From Rhodospirillaceae bacterium (GTDB taxonomy: Bacteria > Pseudomonadota > Alphaproteobacteria > MPNO01 > UBA2964), in NCBI GenBank assembly GCA_002712335.1, contig PATI01000015.1, positions 1 to 28,813 of the forward strand: a stretch of 28,813 nt of DNA. Reading direction: 5' to 3'. Under the pieces are notes generated by a model. It ran no database searches. It saw nothing but the letters and a program-made list of their open reading frames with translations, and was not told the DNA's origin. The position numbers and the translations under genes are program-made. Below, in pieces: positions 9,174 to 18,284 of this stretch. Numbering within the stretch: the stretch's first letter is position 1; each line of letters opens with the position of its first letter.

Positions 9174-9671
9174 ATGGTTGATAATTGTGAATTTACCTTA
9201 TCAATAAACCTCAAGAATCTTGAGGTATCGCAGAGTTTTTCTGCGCGACTAGCACAAAGATTAAAGTTAGGAGACGTTATCGGCCTATCCGGTCCAATTG
9301 GGGCTGGGAAATCTACTATTGCGCGTTTTATTATTAACAGCTTAATCGAAGTGCATGGTATGCCCACTTTTGAAATTCCCAGCCCGACTTTCACACTGAT
9401 AGAGGAGTATGACTTCCCAAAATTCAAAATTTTTCATATTGATCTTTATCGGGTTGAACATCCTTCAGATATTTTTGAACTGGGATTAGAGGAACTTTTT
9501 ACTGACGGGGTTGCATTAGTAGAGTGGCCAGACAGACTTGGACAACTTCAACCCTCTAATATGCTAAATCTGTTTTTATCTTCGGATAATGCTAGCAAAA
9601 CCAGAATTTTACATGTTGAAAACCCCGGTGCTTGGAAGCGCGAAGAATTGGACCAGGTATTTAATGGGTAA
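9174..9671 (+). CDS. tsaE: tRNA threonylcarbamoyladenosine biosynthesis ATPase TsaE
   Basis: ATPase that works with TsaB and TsaD to place the essential t6A modification on A37 of ANN-decoding tRNAs. The 165-residue protein has the P-loop GPIGAGKST (40-48), SPTFTL (70-75), FHIDLYR (87-93) and LVEWPDRLG (115-123), all family markers. It begins 47 bases after ahcY, and its last eight bases (ATGGGTAA) contain the start of the next gene, so the two are translationally coupled. The partner genes tsaB and tsaD are not in the window. Confidence 0.94.
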   Translation: MVDNCEFTLSINLKNLEVSQSFSARLAQRLKLGDVIGLSGPIGAGKSTIARFIINSLIEVHGMPTFEIPSPTFTLIEEYDFPKFKIFHIDLYRVEHPSDIFELGLEELFTDGVALVEWPDRLGQLQPSNMLNLFLSSDNASKTRILHVENPGAWKREELDQVFNG

Positions 9672-10680
9672 AAGACAAAAAACTATTCAAAGATTTCTTG
9701 AGATTAATGGTTGGTCTAATGCTGAACGCATCAAATTGGGGGGTGACGCCTCTTTCCGAAGTTATTACCGACTAAAGGACAAGGGACGCGGAGCAATATT
9801 AATGGATGCGCCGCCGGACTTAGAACAAGTCGACCCTTTTCTAAAGATTGCCCGACACCTTAAGTCCCTAGGTTATAGTGCTCCCTCCATATTCGCCGCA
9901 AACAGAGGATTAGGATTAGTACTTTTAGAGGATTTTGGTGAAAATACCTTTACGAGTTTATTAGCAGCTGGCGAAAACGAAAAGAAACTATACCTGCTGG
10001 CGACCGATTTTCTTATTGATTTACATTCGAGACCTTTGAACCAAACCGTTCCAAATAATCTAGAGCAATATACATTAAATAAATTTATTGCCGAGGTTTC
10101 TCTTCTAACGGATTGGTTTGTCCCTGCTTTTAATAATTGGCGATTGTCTGAAAAGTCAAAGTTAGAATATGAGTTGAAATGGCGCCAACTTATTGGTCTT
10201 GATCTTGGAGTACCTCAAAATTTAGTTTTGCGGGATTACCATGTAGACAATTTAATGCGATTAGAAGGTCGTGTGGGAATTGCAGCATGCGGTTTACTGG
10301 ACTTTCAGGACGCTGTAGTGGGACCCGTGACTTATGACTTAATATCACTAATTGAGGATGCAAGGCGCGATGTTTCTATAGAAACTGCTGAATCTGTCAA
10401 AAAAAATTACCTCTCTGCTTTTCCTAATATATGTCCTAATCAGTTTCGGAGGTCGATGGCAGTTCTTGGTGCACAACGTCATGCCAAGGTCATTGGGATA
10501 TTCACCCGTCTTTGTGTCAGAGATAAAAAGATGGTTTATCTTGAGCACATTCCTCGGGTATGGCGCCTCTTTGAAAATGCCTGCAACCACCCTGAATTGT
10601 CTATAATGAAAACATGGATAGATGAAAATATTCCCGCCAAATATAGGTGTATACCGGAGGGATTAGCAGCGTCGTGCTAG
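9664..10680 (+). CDS. amgK: Anomeric MurNAc/GlcNAc kinase, AmgK type (APH-fold phosphotransferase)
   Basis: Probable cytoplasmic kinase that phosphorylates N-acetylmuramate at C1, the first step of the AmgK-MurU peptidoglycan recycling route. The 338-residue product has the aminoglycoside-phosphotransferase fold: GGDASFRSYYRL (26-37) is the nucleotide loop, LVLRDYHVDNLM (187-198) the catalytic loop with D191 and N196, and GLLDFQDAVVGP (210-221) the metal-binding motif. The frame is open upstream, but the ATG at 9664, overlapping the tsaE stop by eight bases with AGG upstream, is the best start; earlier starts lie deep inside tsaE. The adjacent murU-type gene is the main reason for preferring AmgK to a generic phosphotransferase. 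Substrate is inferred. Confidence 0.85.
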   Translation: MGKRQKTIQRFLEINGWSNAERIKLGGDASFRSYYRLKDKGRGAILMDAPPDLEQVDPFLKIARHLKSLGYSAPSIFAANRGLGLVLLEDFGENTFTSLLAAGENEKKLYLLATDFLIDLHSRPLNQTVPNNLEQYTLNKFIAEVSLLTDWFVPAFNNWRLSEKSKLEYELKWRQLIGLDLGVPQNLVLRDYHVDNLMRLEGRVGIAACGLLDFQDAVVGPVTYDLISLIEDARRDVSIETAESVKKNYLSAFPNICPNQFRRSMAVLGAQRHAKVIGIFTRLCVRDKKMVYLEHIPRVWRLFENACNHPELSIMKTWIDENIPAKYRCIPEGLAASC

Positions 10681-11423
10681 AAGTATACCCCGAACACGCA
10701 ATGGTATTAGCAGCAGGGCTAGGGTTGCGGATGCGTCCAATCACTGAACATAAACCAAAACCACTTGTTTTACTTGGTGGTAGGACATTACTCGATCGAG
10801 CTCTTGACCATTTGGTAAGTGCTAATATTAGTTCGGTGACAATCAATCTACACTACTTGGGGAACATGATAATAAGTCACCTAGAGTCACGAAAAGAACC
10901 AGATATATTTTTTTCCGATGAAAAGAATAGGTTATTGGACACTGGCGGAGGGGTAAAGGCATCACTAAATAGTCTCGGCGTAAATCCGTTTTATGTTGTT
11001 AATGCAGATATCGCTTGGCAGGATGGATCCTCTCCCGCGCTTTCGCGTTTGGCCCATTTTTGGCAAGATGACAGAATGGATGTGTTGCTGTTGCTTCACC
11101 CAGTAGACTTGGCGACGGGTTATGAGGGATCTGGTGATTATTATATAAATAGTGAAATGGGTTTAACTCGGTCTCTCAAATCTGATACTGCGCCATACGT
11201 ATTTACAGGCATTCAGTTACTTCACCCACGCTTATTTATAGATACACCTAATACCCCATTCCCCTTGTCTTTTTTATATGATCGTGCGCAGGAGAATGGG
11301 CGTTTGTTCGGTATAATTCATGATGGGGCTTGGCATCATATAGGAACCCCCTCAGGTCTAACCGAAGCCGAAGAGTTATTTTTTGAATCGGAATCGTTTA
11401 AAGAAGATGAAGATGCTTCTTGA
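10674..11423 (+). CDS. murU: MurNAc-1-phosphate uridylyltransferase, MurU type
   Basis: Probable nucleotidyltransferase that makes UDP-MurNAc from MurNAc-1-phosphate and UTP, bypassing de novo synthesis of that precursor. The 249 residues begin with the sugar-nucleotidyltransferase signature VLAAGLGLRMRP (11-22) and KPKPLV (27-32), followed by LLDTGGG and the metal-site NAD in FYVVNADIAW (about 100-109). It stops after the catalytic domain with no left-handed beta-helix, so it is not GlmU. I choose the GTG at 10674, which overlaps the amgK stop (GTGCTAG); an earlier GTG (10647) and a later ATG (10701) are in frame. A GGAGG lies 13 bases upstream, rather far. Pairing with amgK supports the assignment. 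Confidence 0.85.
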   Translation: MLEVYPEHAMVLAAGLGLRMRPITEHKPKPLVLLGGRTLLDRALDHLVSANISSVTINLHYLGNMIISHLESRKEPDIFFSDEKNRLLDTGGGVKASLNSLGVNPFYVVNADIAWQDGSSPALSRLAHFWQDDRMDVLLLLHPVDLATGYEGSGDYYINSEMGLTRSLKSDTAPYVFTGIQLLHPRLFIDTPNTPFPLSFLYDRAQENGRLFGIIHDGAWHHIGTPSGLTEAEELFFESESFKEDEDAS

Positions 11424-14418
11424 TTCAACGGTCTATTCAATTGAACCAAATATTGCCTTCTTAGATATACTTGCAGCCGGTCTCTTGGATCGTCACGGCG
11501 ATCAAAAATCAGGATTGAGTGATGTGCAAGTTTATCTGCCTAATCGTAGGGCCTGCAGAGGTTTGGCCGAGGCATTTTTGCGCCAAGGTGATGGAAGTGG
11601 GTTATTATTACCTAAGCTCATACCACTAGGAGAAGTAGAATCGGCGGATGAGTTATTGATTTCGGAAGATCAGTCGGGATTAAAAGACTCGTTGAATATT
11701 TTGCCAACAATATCCAGTTTCAATCGTCTACTTGCATTAAGCCGTCTAATAATAGAAGCGGAGAAGAAAAAAAGTAGTGAAAGTATATCAATCGCTAGTG
11801 CCGTTCGTTTGGCATCGTCCTTAGTGGTGCTGCTTGAAGAGGTAGAAACAGAACAATTAGATTTCTCAAACTTACCTAATCTGGTTGAGTCAGATTATGC
11901 TACTCATTGGCAACTTACATTAAAATTTCTGGGAATTATCAGTGAGCAATGGCCGTGGGTTCTTAATTCTCTTGGGTGTGAGAACCCAGCAAAACGTAGA
12001 AATATACTAAGTTCAGAATTAATCAAAAGTTGGCGTAGGCATCCACCTTCAGGTCCAATTTATGCGGCGGGATCAACTGGTAGTATTCCTGCCACTGCCT
12101 CTATTTTAGTAGCTATTGCTAACCTACCCCGAGGAGCTGTAATTCTTCCAGGTTACGATTTATCGATGGATGAGAATGAACGGAATAATTTGCCCATAAC
12201 CCATCCGCAGTTTGGGATGGCCCGTCTTGTCGAGTTATTGGAAATAAAATCTTGTGATATTAAGCCCTGGTCAAATGCTAATTTCGCTGATTGTAGTCCT
12301 GATCGGGTGCGTTTGATTCGGGCTGCTACGACATCATCGGATGCGGATATAACAGTAAAACCTTCATTTAATATAAAGGAGGCCCTGTCTAATGTGAACT
12401 TTATTTCCTGTCCGTCTCCTCAAGAGGAGGCGGGAGTTATTGCCCTGGCAATGCGCGAAGTACTAGAAACGCCCGGTCGAACAGCAGCCCTTGTAACACC
12501 TGATAGGCAATTAGCTCGGCGTGTGGCGTCGGAACTTAGTCGTTGGGGTATTATAATCGATGACTCGGCCGGTCAGTCCCTTTCATTAACCCCCATAGGG
12601 ACCTATCTCAATCTCTCTGCTGCCTGTTTTGCTAGCCAGTTGGCACCAATACCCCTTCTCTCGTTCCTAAAACATCCGCTAGCAACAAATGGTCTTAATC
12701 CCGGTTCCTTCCAAAAATACGTTAGGTTACTGGAGCGTTTGGTATTCAGAGGCCCGAGGCCGGGTCCAGGGTCTAGAGGGATTGAGGTGGCATTAGGTAG
12801 GCTCCCGCAAGAAACTGACTATAAGAGAAAAAAGACAAAGGATTTGATTGAATGGTTTGATAATTGGAAAATGGCGATCACCAACCTAGAGAAGCTTTTT
12901 TTATCAAAAACCCCAGTCCCACTCTTAGAATTGATTGATACCCATATGAAGTTGGTTGAAGAGTTTGCTGCAACGGATCAAATTAAGGGTTCAGAAAGAT
13001 TATGGTCTGGCGATGATGGAGAAATAGCTGCTTCGTTTATTACTGAATTTCGTGACGCTGCAAAATCCTTTCCAGCTATTTTACCCCAAGATTATCCGAC
13101 TTTATTAGAGTTGTTGATGACTACAAAAATTGTTCGCCCACGTTTTGGAGCTCATCCTCGATTGCATATTTGGGGTCTGTTAGAGGCACGACTGCAAAAA
13201 GCGGACTTGATGTGTCTGGGGGGGCTCAATGAAACGGTTTGGCCAAGTGAATCTAGGGCCGACCCTTGGATGAGCCGTCCAATGCGCCAACAATTTGGTC
13301 TTCCGTCGGGCGATCGGCGCGTTGGGTTGAGTGCCCATGACTTTGTTCAGTCTTTTTGTTCAGAAGAGGTTTTAATTACTAGGGCGGAGCGCGTCGCAGG
13401 AACACCTACCGTCCCAGCACGCTGGCTTTTGCGCCTTTTCAACGTGCTAAAAGAGGCGGATAAATCGGGGAAGTTTCTGGATCAAATGCAAATTAAAGGT
13501 AATAAGCTTTTAACCTGGCAATCAACACTTGATTATCCTAATTTAATAAACCCGTGCAAAGCCCCTTCTCCCTGCCCTCCAATCTCTGCCCGACCTAGAA
13601 GGTTGTCTGTAACCCAGATTGAAGCTTGGATGCGGGATCCATACGCAATATATGCTCGTCATATTTTGGATTTAAGGCCTTTGGACCAAATTGATGGTGA
13701 TCCGAGTGTTGCTGATCGCGGAACAATGATCCATGAGGCATTAGAAAAATTTGTACGCGATTATCCAAATCAAATGCCTTTTGATGTTTCTAAGGTATTA
13801 CGTGAAATTGGCATGGCTGCGTTTGGCAACGCGCTCGCTTATCCCAGTGTTTGGGCTTTTTGGTGGCCACGTTACGAGAGGATAATCGATTGGTTTGCGG
13901 TCAATGAAGTGGATTACAGGAAAACTGTCGATGTCACACATACGGAGGTAACTGGGTCACTTACAATCCAGTCTGATTATGGTCAATTCAAACTCGTTGC
14001 TAAAGCCGACCGCATCGATGAACTAAACGATGGTACTATCAGTATAGTAGATTATAAAACGGGGGCCTCGCCGAATGCTTCGGATGTTTTACACGGATTT
14101 TCGCCACAGCTTCCGCTGGAAGTCGTTATCGCTGAGGCTGGAGGTTTTGAGAAAATAACGAAGGCTAAAGTCTCAATTCTTGAGGTCTGGCGTATAGGTG
14201 GTGGAGACCCACCGGGAGAACGTCATCCCATAGGCACAAAAATAGAGGATTTGGCTGAGGCGGCCTTACACGGATTAACTGATCTTATTAAGCAATTTGA
14301 TAACCCTAAGACACCTTATTTGTCTCAACCCGACCCAACCCATGCCCCCGGATGGTCTGACTATGCCCACCTTGCTCGCATCCTTGAGTGGTCTTCAGTG
14401 GAAAGGGCACAAAATTGA
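11413..14418 (+). CDS. addB: Double-strand break repair protein AddB
   Basis: Subunit of the AddAB helicase-nuclease that resects DNA double-strand ends and loads RecA, replacing RecBCD in this group. The 1001-residue protein begins with the inactivated-helicase region of alphaproteobacterial AddB (YLPNRRACRGLAEAFL near residue 40; no Walker A lysine seen). A central LGGLNETVWP segment follows. The RecB-type nuclease domain at the C-terminus has GTMIHEALEKF (H774) and SIVDYKTG (D880, K882). The start is ATG 11413, with GAAG about six bases upstream; ATG 11407 is equally possible. Both overlap the end of murU. addA follows with a TTGA overlap. Confidence 0.93.
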   Translation: MLLDSTVYSIEPNIAFLDILAAGLLDRHGDQKSGLSDVQVYLPNRRACRGLAEAFLRQGDGSGLLLPKLIPLGEVESADELLISEDQSGLKDSLNILPTISSFNRLLALSRLIIEAEKKKSSESISIASAVRLASSLVVLLEEVETEQLDFSNLPNLVESDYATHWQLTLKFLGIISEQWPWVLNSLGCENPAKRRNILSSELIKSWRRHPPSGPIYAAGSTGSIPATASILVAIANLPRGAVILPGYDLSMDENERNNLPITHPQFGMARLVELLEIKSCDIKPWSNANFADCSPDRVRLIRAATTSSDADITVKPSFNIKEALSNVNFISCPSPQEEAGVIALAMREVLETPGRTAALVTPDRQLARRVASELSRWGIIIDDSAGQSLSLTPIGTYLNLSAACFASQLAPIPLLSFLKHPLATNGLNPGSFQKYVRLLERLVFRGPRPGPGSRGIEVALGRLPQETDYKRKKTKDLIEWFDNWKMAITNLEKLFLSKTPVPLLELIDTHMKLVEEFAATDQIKGSERLWSGDDGEIAASFITEFRDAAKSFPAILPQDYPTLLELLMTTKIVRPRFGAHPRLHIWGLLEARLQKADLMCLGGLNETVWPSESRADPWMSRPMRQQFGLPSGDRRVGLSAHDFVQSFCSEEVLITRAERVAGTPTVPARWLLRLFNVLKEADKSGKFLDQMQIKGNKLLTWQSTLDYPNLINPCKAPSPCPPISARPRRLSVTQIEAWMRDPYAIYARHILDLRPLDQIDGDPSVADRGTMIHEALEKFVRDYPNQMPFDVSKVLREIGMAAFGNALAYPSVWAFWWPRYERIIDWFAVNEVDYRKTVDVTHTEVTGSLTIQSDYGQFKLVAKADRIDELNDGTISIVDYKTGASPNASDVLHGFSPQLPLEVVIAEAGGFEKITKAKVSILEVWRIGGGDPPGERHPIGTKIEDLAEAALHGLTDLIKQFDNPKTPYLSQPDPTHAPGWSDYAHLARILEWSSVERAQN

Positions 14419-17400
14419 TTGCTCAACCACAGACCGATCCCAGCATTAAACAAAGGCCAGCAGCTAATCCAAATCGCTCTGTTTGGGTTGCCGCTTCTGC
14501 CGGTACCGGAAAAACTAAGGTACTTACAGATAGGGTTCTTGCTCTTTTACTTTCTGGAACACCACCCCACAGATTACTCTGTTTGACTTTTACTAACGCG
14601 GCAGCCGCTGAAATGGCTAATAGAATAAATCAGGTTCTTGCTCAGTGGTCGATCGCAGATGAAACTGAATTGAGGAAGAACATTAACTTTCTTATGGGCC
14701 AAAGAGCCAAAAATGACATTCTGCTTAGAGCTCGAAAACTTTTTGGACAGGTTCTTGATGTACCGGGAGGTATGAAAATTCAAACTGTCCATGCTTTTTG
14801 TGAATCACTGTTAGGAAGATTTCCTCTGGAAGCTGGTTTAGCCCCCTATTTTCAGGTCATGGATGAACGCGAGGCAAAAGAAATCCAAAATGAAGCGCAG
14901 ATTCGAGTTTTGCTGGAGGCACGTAATTCTCTGGGAACAAAGCTTGCATCGGCTTTAGAGGAAGTAACAAAACACATTCAAGAGAGTGATTTTGAAAAAC
15001 TTTTGGGTGATTTTATTTCAGAAAGAGGCAGACTATGTCGACTGATTGAACATTTTGGTAGTGTGGATTTATTAATTAATCAAATTTATAAAAAATTAGG
15101 AATTTCTAAAGATGAAACAGAATTTATTATAAAAAAAGATGCCTGTAGGAAATCAAATTTTGATATTCATGCTTTAAGAAAAACTGCCGACGCAATGGCG
15201 AAAGGCAGCAAGACCGATATAAAAAGCAGCAAAAAAATAAAGCAATGGATAGAAGCAAGTTTTCAAGAGCGAGAAAAAACTTTCGACTCTTATTTGTCAG
15301 TTTTTTTTACTTTAGGAGGAGAAAAGCGGGCAAGGCTGGTGCATAAGGAAGCGAAAGCTCTATGTTCAGCTGCACCTGAAAATCTGGAAAACGAAGCCAA
15401 ACGACTTGAACATTCTTTGCTGAGAGTTCGGGCCAATGTAACTGGTAAAGCGACCGCTGCTATACTTACAATCATTAATTCTTTGTTGGAAGTTTATGAA
15501 AAATGTAAAAAAGAACGGGCACGGCTTGATTATGATGACTTAATTCTCAGGGCTCGTTCTTTGCTTGAAGCAGAGGGCAATGTTTCTTGGGTAATGTTTA
15601 AACTTGATGGTGGTATTGATCATATCCTAATTGATGAGGCTCAAGATACAAATCCAGACCAATGGGCTATAATTACGGCTCTTTCTGAAGAGTTTTTTTC
15701 TGGGGAAGGCGCATCGAAGATAGAACGAACGATATTTGCAGTTGGTGATCCTAAACAGTCTATTTATAGTTTTCAGCGAGCCGATCCGAAGGCCTTTGAG
15801 GAGATGCGAAGTTATTTCCGGACTAAGGCAATAGAGATTTCTAAGCCATGGAAAGACGTTAATCTTTATATTTCTTTTCGTTCTACATCTTCCGTTTTGA
15901 AAATTGTTGATGCGGTTTTAGCTTCGGAACCCTTAAAGCTTGGTGTAGCCGAGGCTGAAAAGAAAATTCTACATGAACCACTGCGTTATGGTGAAGCGGG
16001 ATTAGTTGAGCTGTGGCCGCCGGTGGGGCCGATTGAGCAACAGGAGTTAGAACCATGGTCACCTCCGGTGAAAGCTCGGTGGGGTTATGATCCCCAAATC
16101 CAGCTTGCTGAGGGGATTGCGGCCACAATCCAGAATTGGATAAAAAAAGGAGAAATATTAAAGAGTAAAAATCGCCCTATTAGGGCGGGGGATATTATAA
16201 TTTTAGTGCGCCGCAGGGGGACTTTTGTTGAAAAAATGGTTCGGGCACTAAAAAGAGAAAATTTACCGGTCGCAGGGGCAGATCGAATGGTCCTTAGCGA
16301 ACAATTGGCAGTCCGCGATCTGGTTTCTATTGGCAATTTTCTTTTACTTCCTGAAGATGAATTAAATCTAGCATGTGTTCTGAAAAGTCCATTGATTGGG
16401 TTCTCAGAAGACGATTTGTTTGAGCTTGCATACAATCGCGGGCAATCTAATTTATGGGAAACATTGTGTTGCCGGTATGAAGAAAAACCAATTTTTAAAT
16501 TTGCTTTTGAAGAACTTAAGGCGTTGTTAGAGACGGCAGAGTTGGCACCGCCATTTGAATTATTTTCAGAAATTCTTGGCAAGAGAAATGGGCGAAAAAA
16601 AATCATAGGAAGGTTAGGGTCGGAAGCTAATGATCCGATTGATGAGTTTTTAACTTTGGCTCTCAATTACGAATGTACACAAACACCTTCACTCCAAGGA
16701 TTTTTGAATTGGTTCGATAAAAACGATATTGAGGTTAAGCGTGATTTTGAACACGCCATCCGCAATGAAGTTCGAGTAATGACCGTGCACGGGGCAAAGG
16801 GTTTGCAGGCACCGATTGTCTTTTTACCAGACAGTATGCAGGTGCCGAGCCAGTTACCTAGACTTTTGTGGACAGAGGATGAGATTATTTTATGGCCGCC
16901 TCGTCGTCGTTATTTCGAAAAGCAATGTGAAAAGGCTTTGTTAGCTGCACGACAGATAAGAGATAGTGAATATCGTCGTTTGCTATACGTAGCAATGACA
17001 CGTGCTGAGGATCGGTTATATATTTGTGGTTGGAATACGCTCCGCCGTGCGGCTAGTGGCAACTGGTATGAATTGGTTGAATCAGCTCTAAAACAAATTG
17101 GCTCTGAATTTGAATTTGACTTAAGTGACATTTGTCCTCAAGGGTGGAAGGGTCTCGGTTGGCGGCTTGAAAACCCTCAATTGCAAAAAGCCAAAAATAC
17201 TGAATTTGAAATTTCTACCATTAAGGAAAGTTTACCTGACTGGGTAAAAAAACAGCCAAAACCAGAGGCAGCTTACACGCAACACTTGTCTCCATCGCAT
17301 TCTGAGGAGTCTGAGCCGTCGGTTATATCTCCTATAGGCGATGGAAAAATTGATTTTTTTCAGAGGGGTCTAATCATTCATAAATTGTTAGAGCTACTGC

Positions 17401-17858
17401 CAGGAATACAAATAGAAAAAAGAAGACAGGTGGCCCGTCGCTTCTTGGCACAACCTGTTCATCAGCTAACACATGAAGATCAAAGGGAATATATCTCCGA
17501 AGTAATGAACATAATAGAGAATACGCAATTTAAAGAAGTATTTGGTCCTGATTCCCGCTCTGAAGTAACAATTACAGGCCGGCTAGGTGCACAAGATATA
17601 GTCGGTCAGGTTGATCGGCTCTTGATAAAATCTGATCAAGTTATGATTATTGATTATAAGTCGAGCCGACCACCACCGGAGAAACTAGCAGATGTCTCCC
17701 CAGCTTATTTGAGACAAATGTCATCTTATCGGGCGGTTTTATACTCAATTTTTCCTGATAGGCCGATTAATTGTGCTTTACTCTGGACTTACACCCCTAG
17801 CTTAATGCCATTACCAGATATTTTACTAAACAGGTATTCTGATCATTTAGATGCTTGA
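14415..17858 (+). CDS. addA: Double-strand break repair helicase-nuclease AddA
   Basis: The motor subunit of AddAB: a superfamily 1A (UvrD-like) helicase joined to a RecB-family nuclease. In 1147 residues the Walker A ASAGTGKT (27-34) is followed by LTFTNAAAAEM, Walker B LIDEAQD (D407, E408), GDPKQSIYSFQR (about 444-455), MTVHGAKGLQ (about 789-798) and YVAMTRAEDRLY (about 858-869). The nuclease domain has GLIIHKL (H989) and IIDYKSS (D1080, K1082). The start is TTG at 14415, overlapping the addB stop as TTGA, with AAGGG seven bases upstream. A GTG at 14388 is in frame but has no comparable site. Length and motif order are typical, so the AddAB enzyme looks complete. Confidence 0.95.
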   Translation: MIAQPQTDPSIKQRPAANPNRSVWVAASAGTGKTKVLTDRVLALLLSGTPPHRLLCLTFTNAAAAEMANRINQVLAQWSIADETELRKNINFLMGQRAKNDILLRARKLFGQVLDVPGGMKIQTVHAFCESLLGRFPLEAGLAPYFQVMDEREAKEIQNEAQIRVLLEARNSLGTKLASALEEVTKHIQESDFEKLLGDFISERGRLCRLIEHFGSVDLLINQIYKKLGISKDETEFIIKKDACRKSNFDIHALRKTADAMAKGSKTDIKSSKKIKQWIEASFQEREKTFDSYLSVFFTLGGEKRARLVHKEAKALCSAAPENLENEAKRLEHSLLRVRANVTGKATAAILTIINSLLEVYEKCKKERARLDYDDLILRARSLLEAEGNVSWVMFKLDGGIDHILIDEAQDTNPDQWAIITALSEEFFSGEGASKIERTIFAVGDPKQSIYSFQRADPKAFEEMRSYFRTKAIEISKPWKDVNLYISFRSTSSVLKIVDAVLASEPLKLGVAEAEKKILHEPLRYGEAGLVELWPPVGPIEQQELEPWSPPVKARWGYDPQIQLAEGIAATIQNWIKKGEILKSKNRPIRAGDIIILVRRRGTFVEKMVRALKRENLPVAGADRMVLSEQLAVRDLVSIGNFLLLPEDELNLACVLKSPLIGFSEDDLFELAYNRGQSNLWETLCCRYEEKPIFKFAFEELKALLETAELAPPFELFSEILGKRNGRKKIIGRLGSEANDPIDEFLTLALNYECTQTPSLQGFLNWFDKNDIEVKRDFEHAIRNEVRVMTVHGAKGLQAPIVFLPDSMQVPSQLPRLLWTEDEIILWPPRRRYFEKQCEKALLAARQIRDSEYRRLLYVAMTRAEDRLYICGWNTLRRAASGNWYELVESALKQIGSEFEFDLSDICPQGWKGLGWRLENPQLQKAKNTEFEISTIKESLPDWVKKQPKPEAAYTQHLSPSHSEESEPSVISPIGDGKIDFFQRGLIIHKLLELLPGIQIEKRRQVARRFLAQPVHQLTHEDQREYISEVMNIIENTQFKEVFGPDSRSEVTITGRLGAQDIVGQVDRLLIKSDQVMIIDYKSSRPPPEKLADVSPAYLRQMSSYRAVLYSIFPDRPINCALLWTYTPSLMPLPDILLNRYSDHLDA

Positions 17859-17929
17859 CGGTTAAGTCTCTCATTCATAATTTGGACTTATACTTAAATT
17901 TGTTTATTAATTTGGTGAAAGGAAAAAAA

Positions 17930-18250
17930 ATGCCCAGCAAACCAATTTCGGATGAGTCTTTTGAGTCGGAGGTTTTAAAATCAAAGGTTCCTGTTCTTGT
18001 TGATTTTTGGGCGGAATGGTGCGGTCCCTGTAAGCAAATTGGTCCGACTTTGGAGGAGATAGCGACGGAAATGGACGGAGAGCTCTCGGTTACTAAGATT
18101 AATGTTGATGAAAACCCTGAGATACCCACAAAATTAGGTGTAAGGGGTATTCCTACGTTGATGATTTTTAAGGATGGAGAAGTTATGGCTACTAAGGTGG
18201 GGGCTTTACCTAAGGGCAAACTTGTAGAGTGGATAAAAGAATCAATTTGA
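17930..18250 (+). CDS. trxA: Thioredoxin
   Basis: Cytoplasmic dithiol protein that reduces disulfides in ribonucleotide reductase and other enzymes. The 106 residues have the classic fold markers: VDFWAEWCGPCKQIGP with the redox pair CGPC, KINVDENP, and the cis-proline loop RGIPTLMIFKDGE. The ATG at 17930 follows an AAAGGA site and matches thioredoxin starts; the frame is open to 17855 but the extra 25 residues are unconserved. It lies 71 bases after addA, a common alphaproteobacterial order, and is convergent with folC 34 bases away. Confidence 0.96.
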   Translation: MPSKPISDESFESEVLKSKVPVLVDFWAEWCGPCKQIGPTLEEIATEMDGELSVTKINVDENPEIPTKLGVRGIPTLMIFKDGEVMATKVGALPKGKLVEWIKESI

Positions 18251-18284
18251 TTTGGGTTTTTAATTAAAAAGTGACGTTTGCGTT

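Noticed and set aside
16085..16666. 193-codon frame on the minus strand inside addA
   Set aside because: Antisense to a well-conserved AddA region; no recognisable motif or start signal.
18257..18270. 14-bp palindrome TTTTTAATTAAAAA between trxA and folC
   Set aside because: Entirely A/T, with too weak a stem to call a terminator; could be chance in AT-rich DNA.
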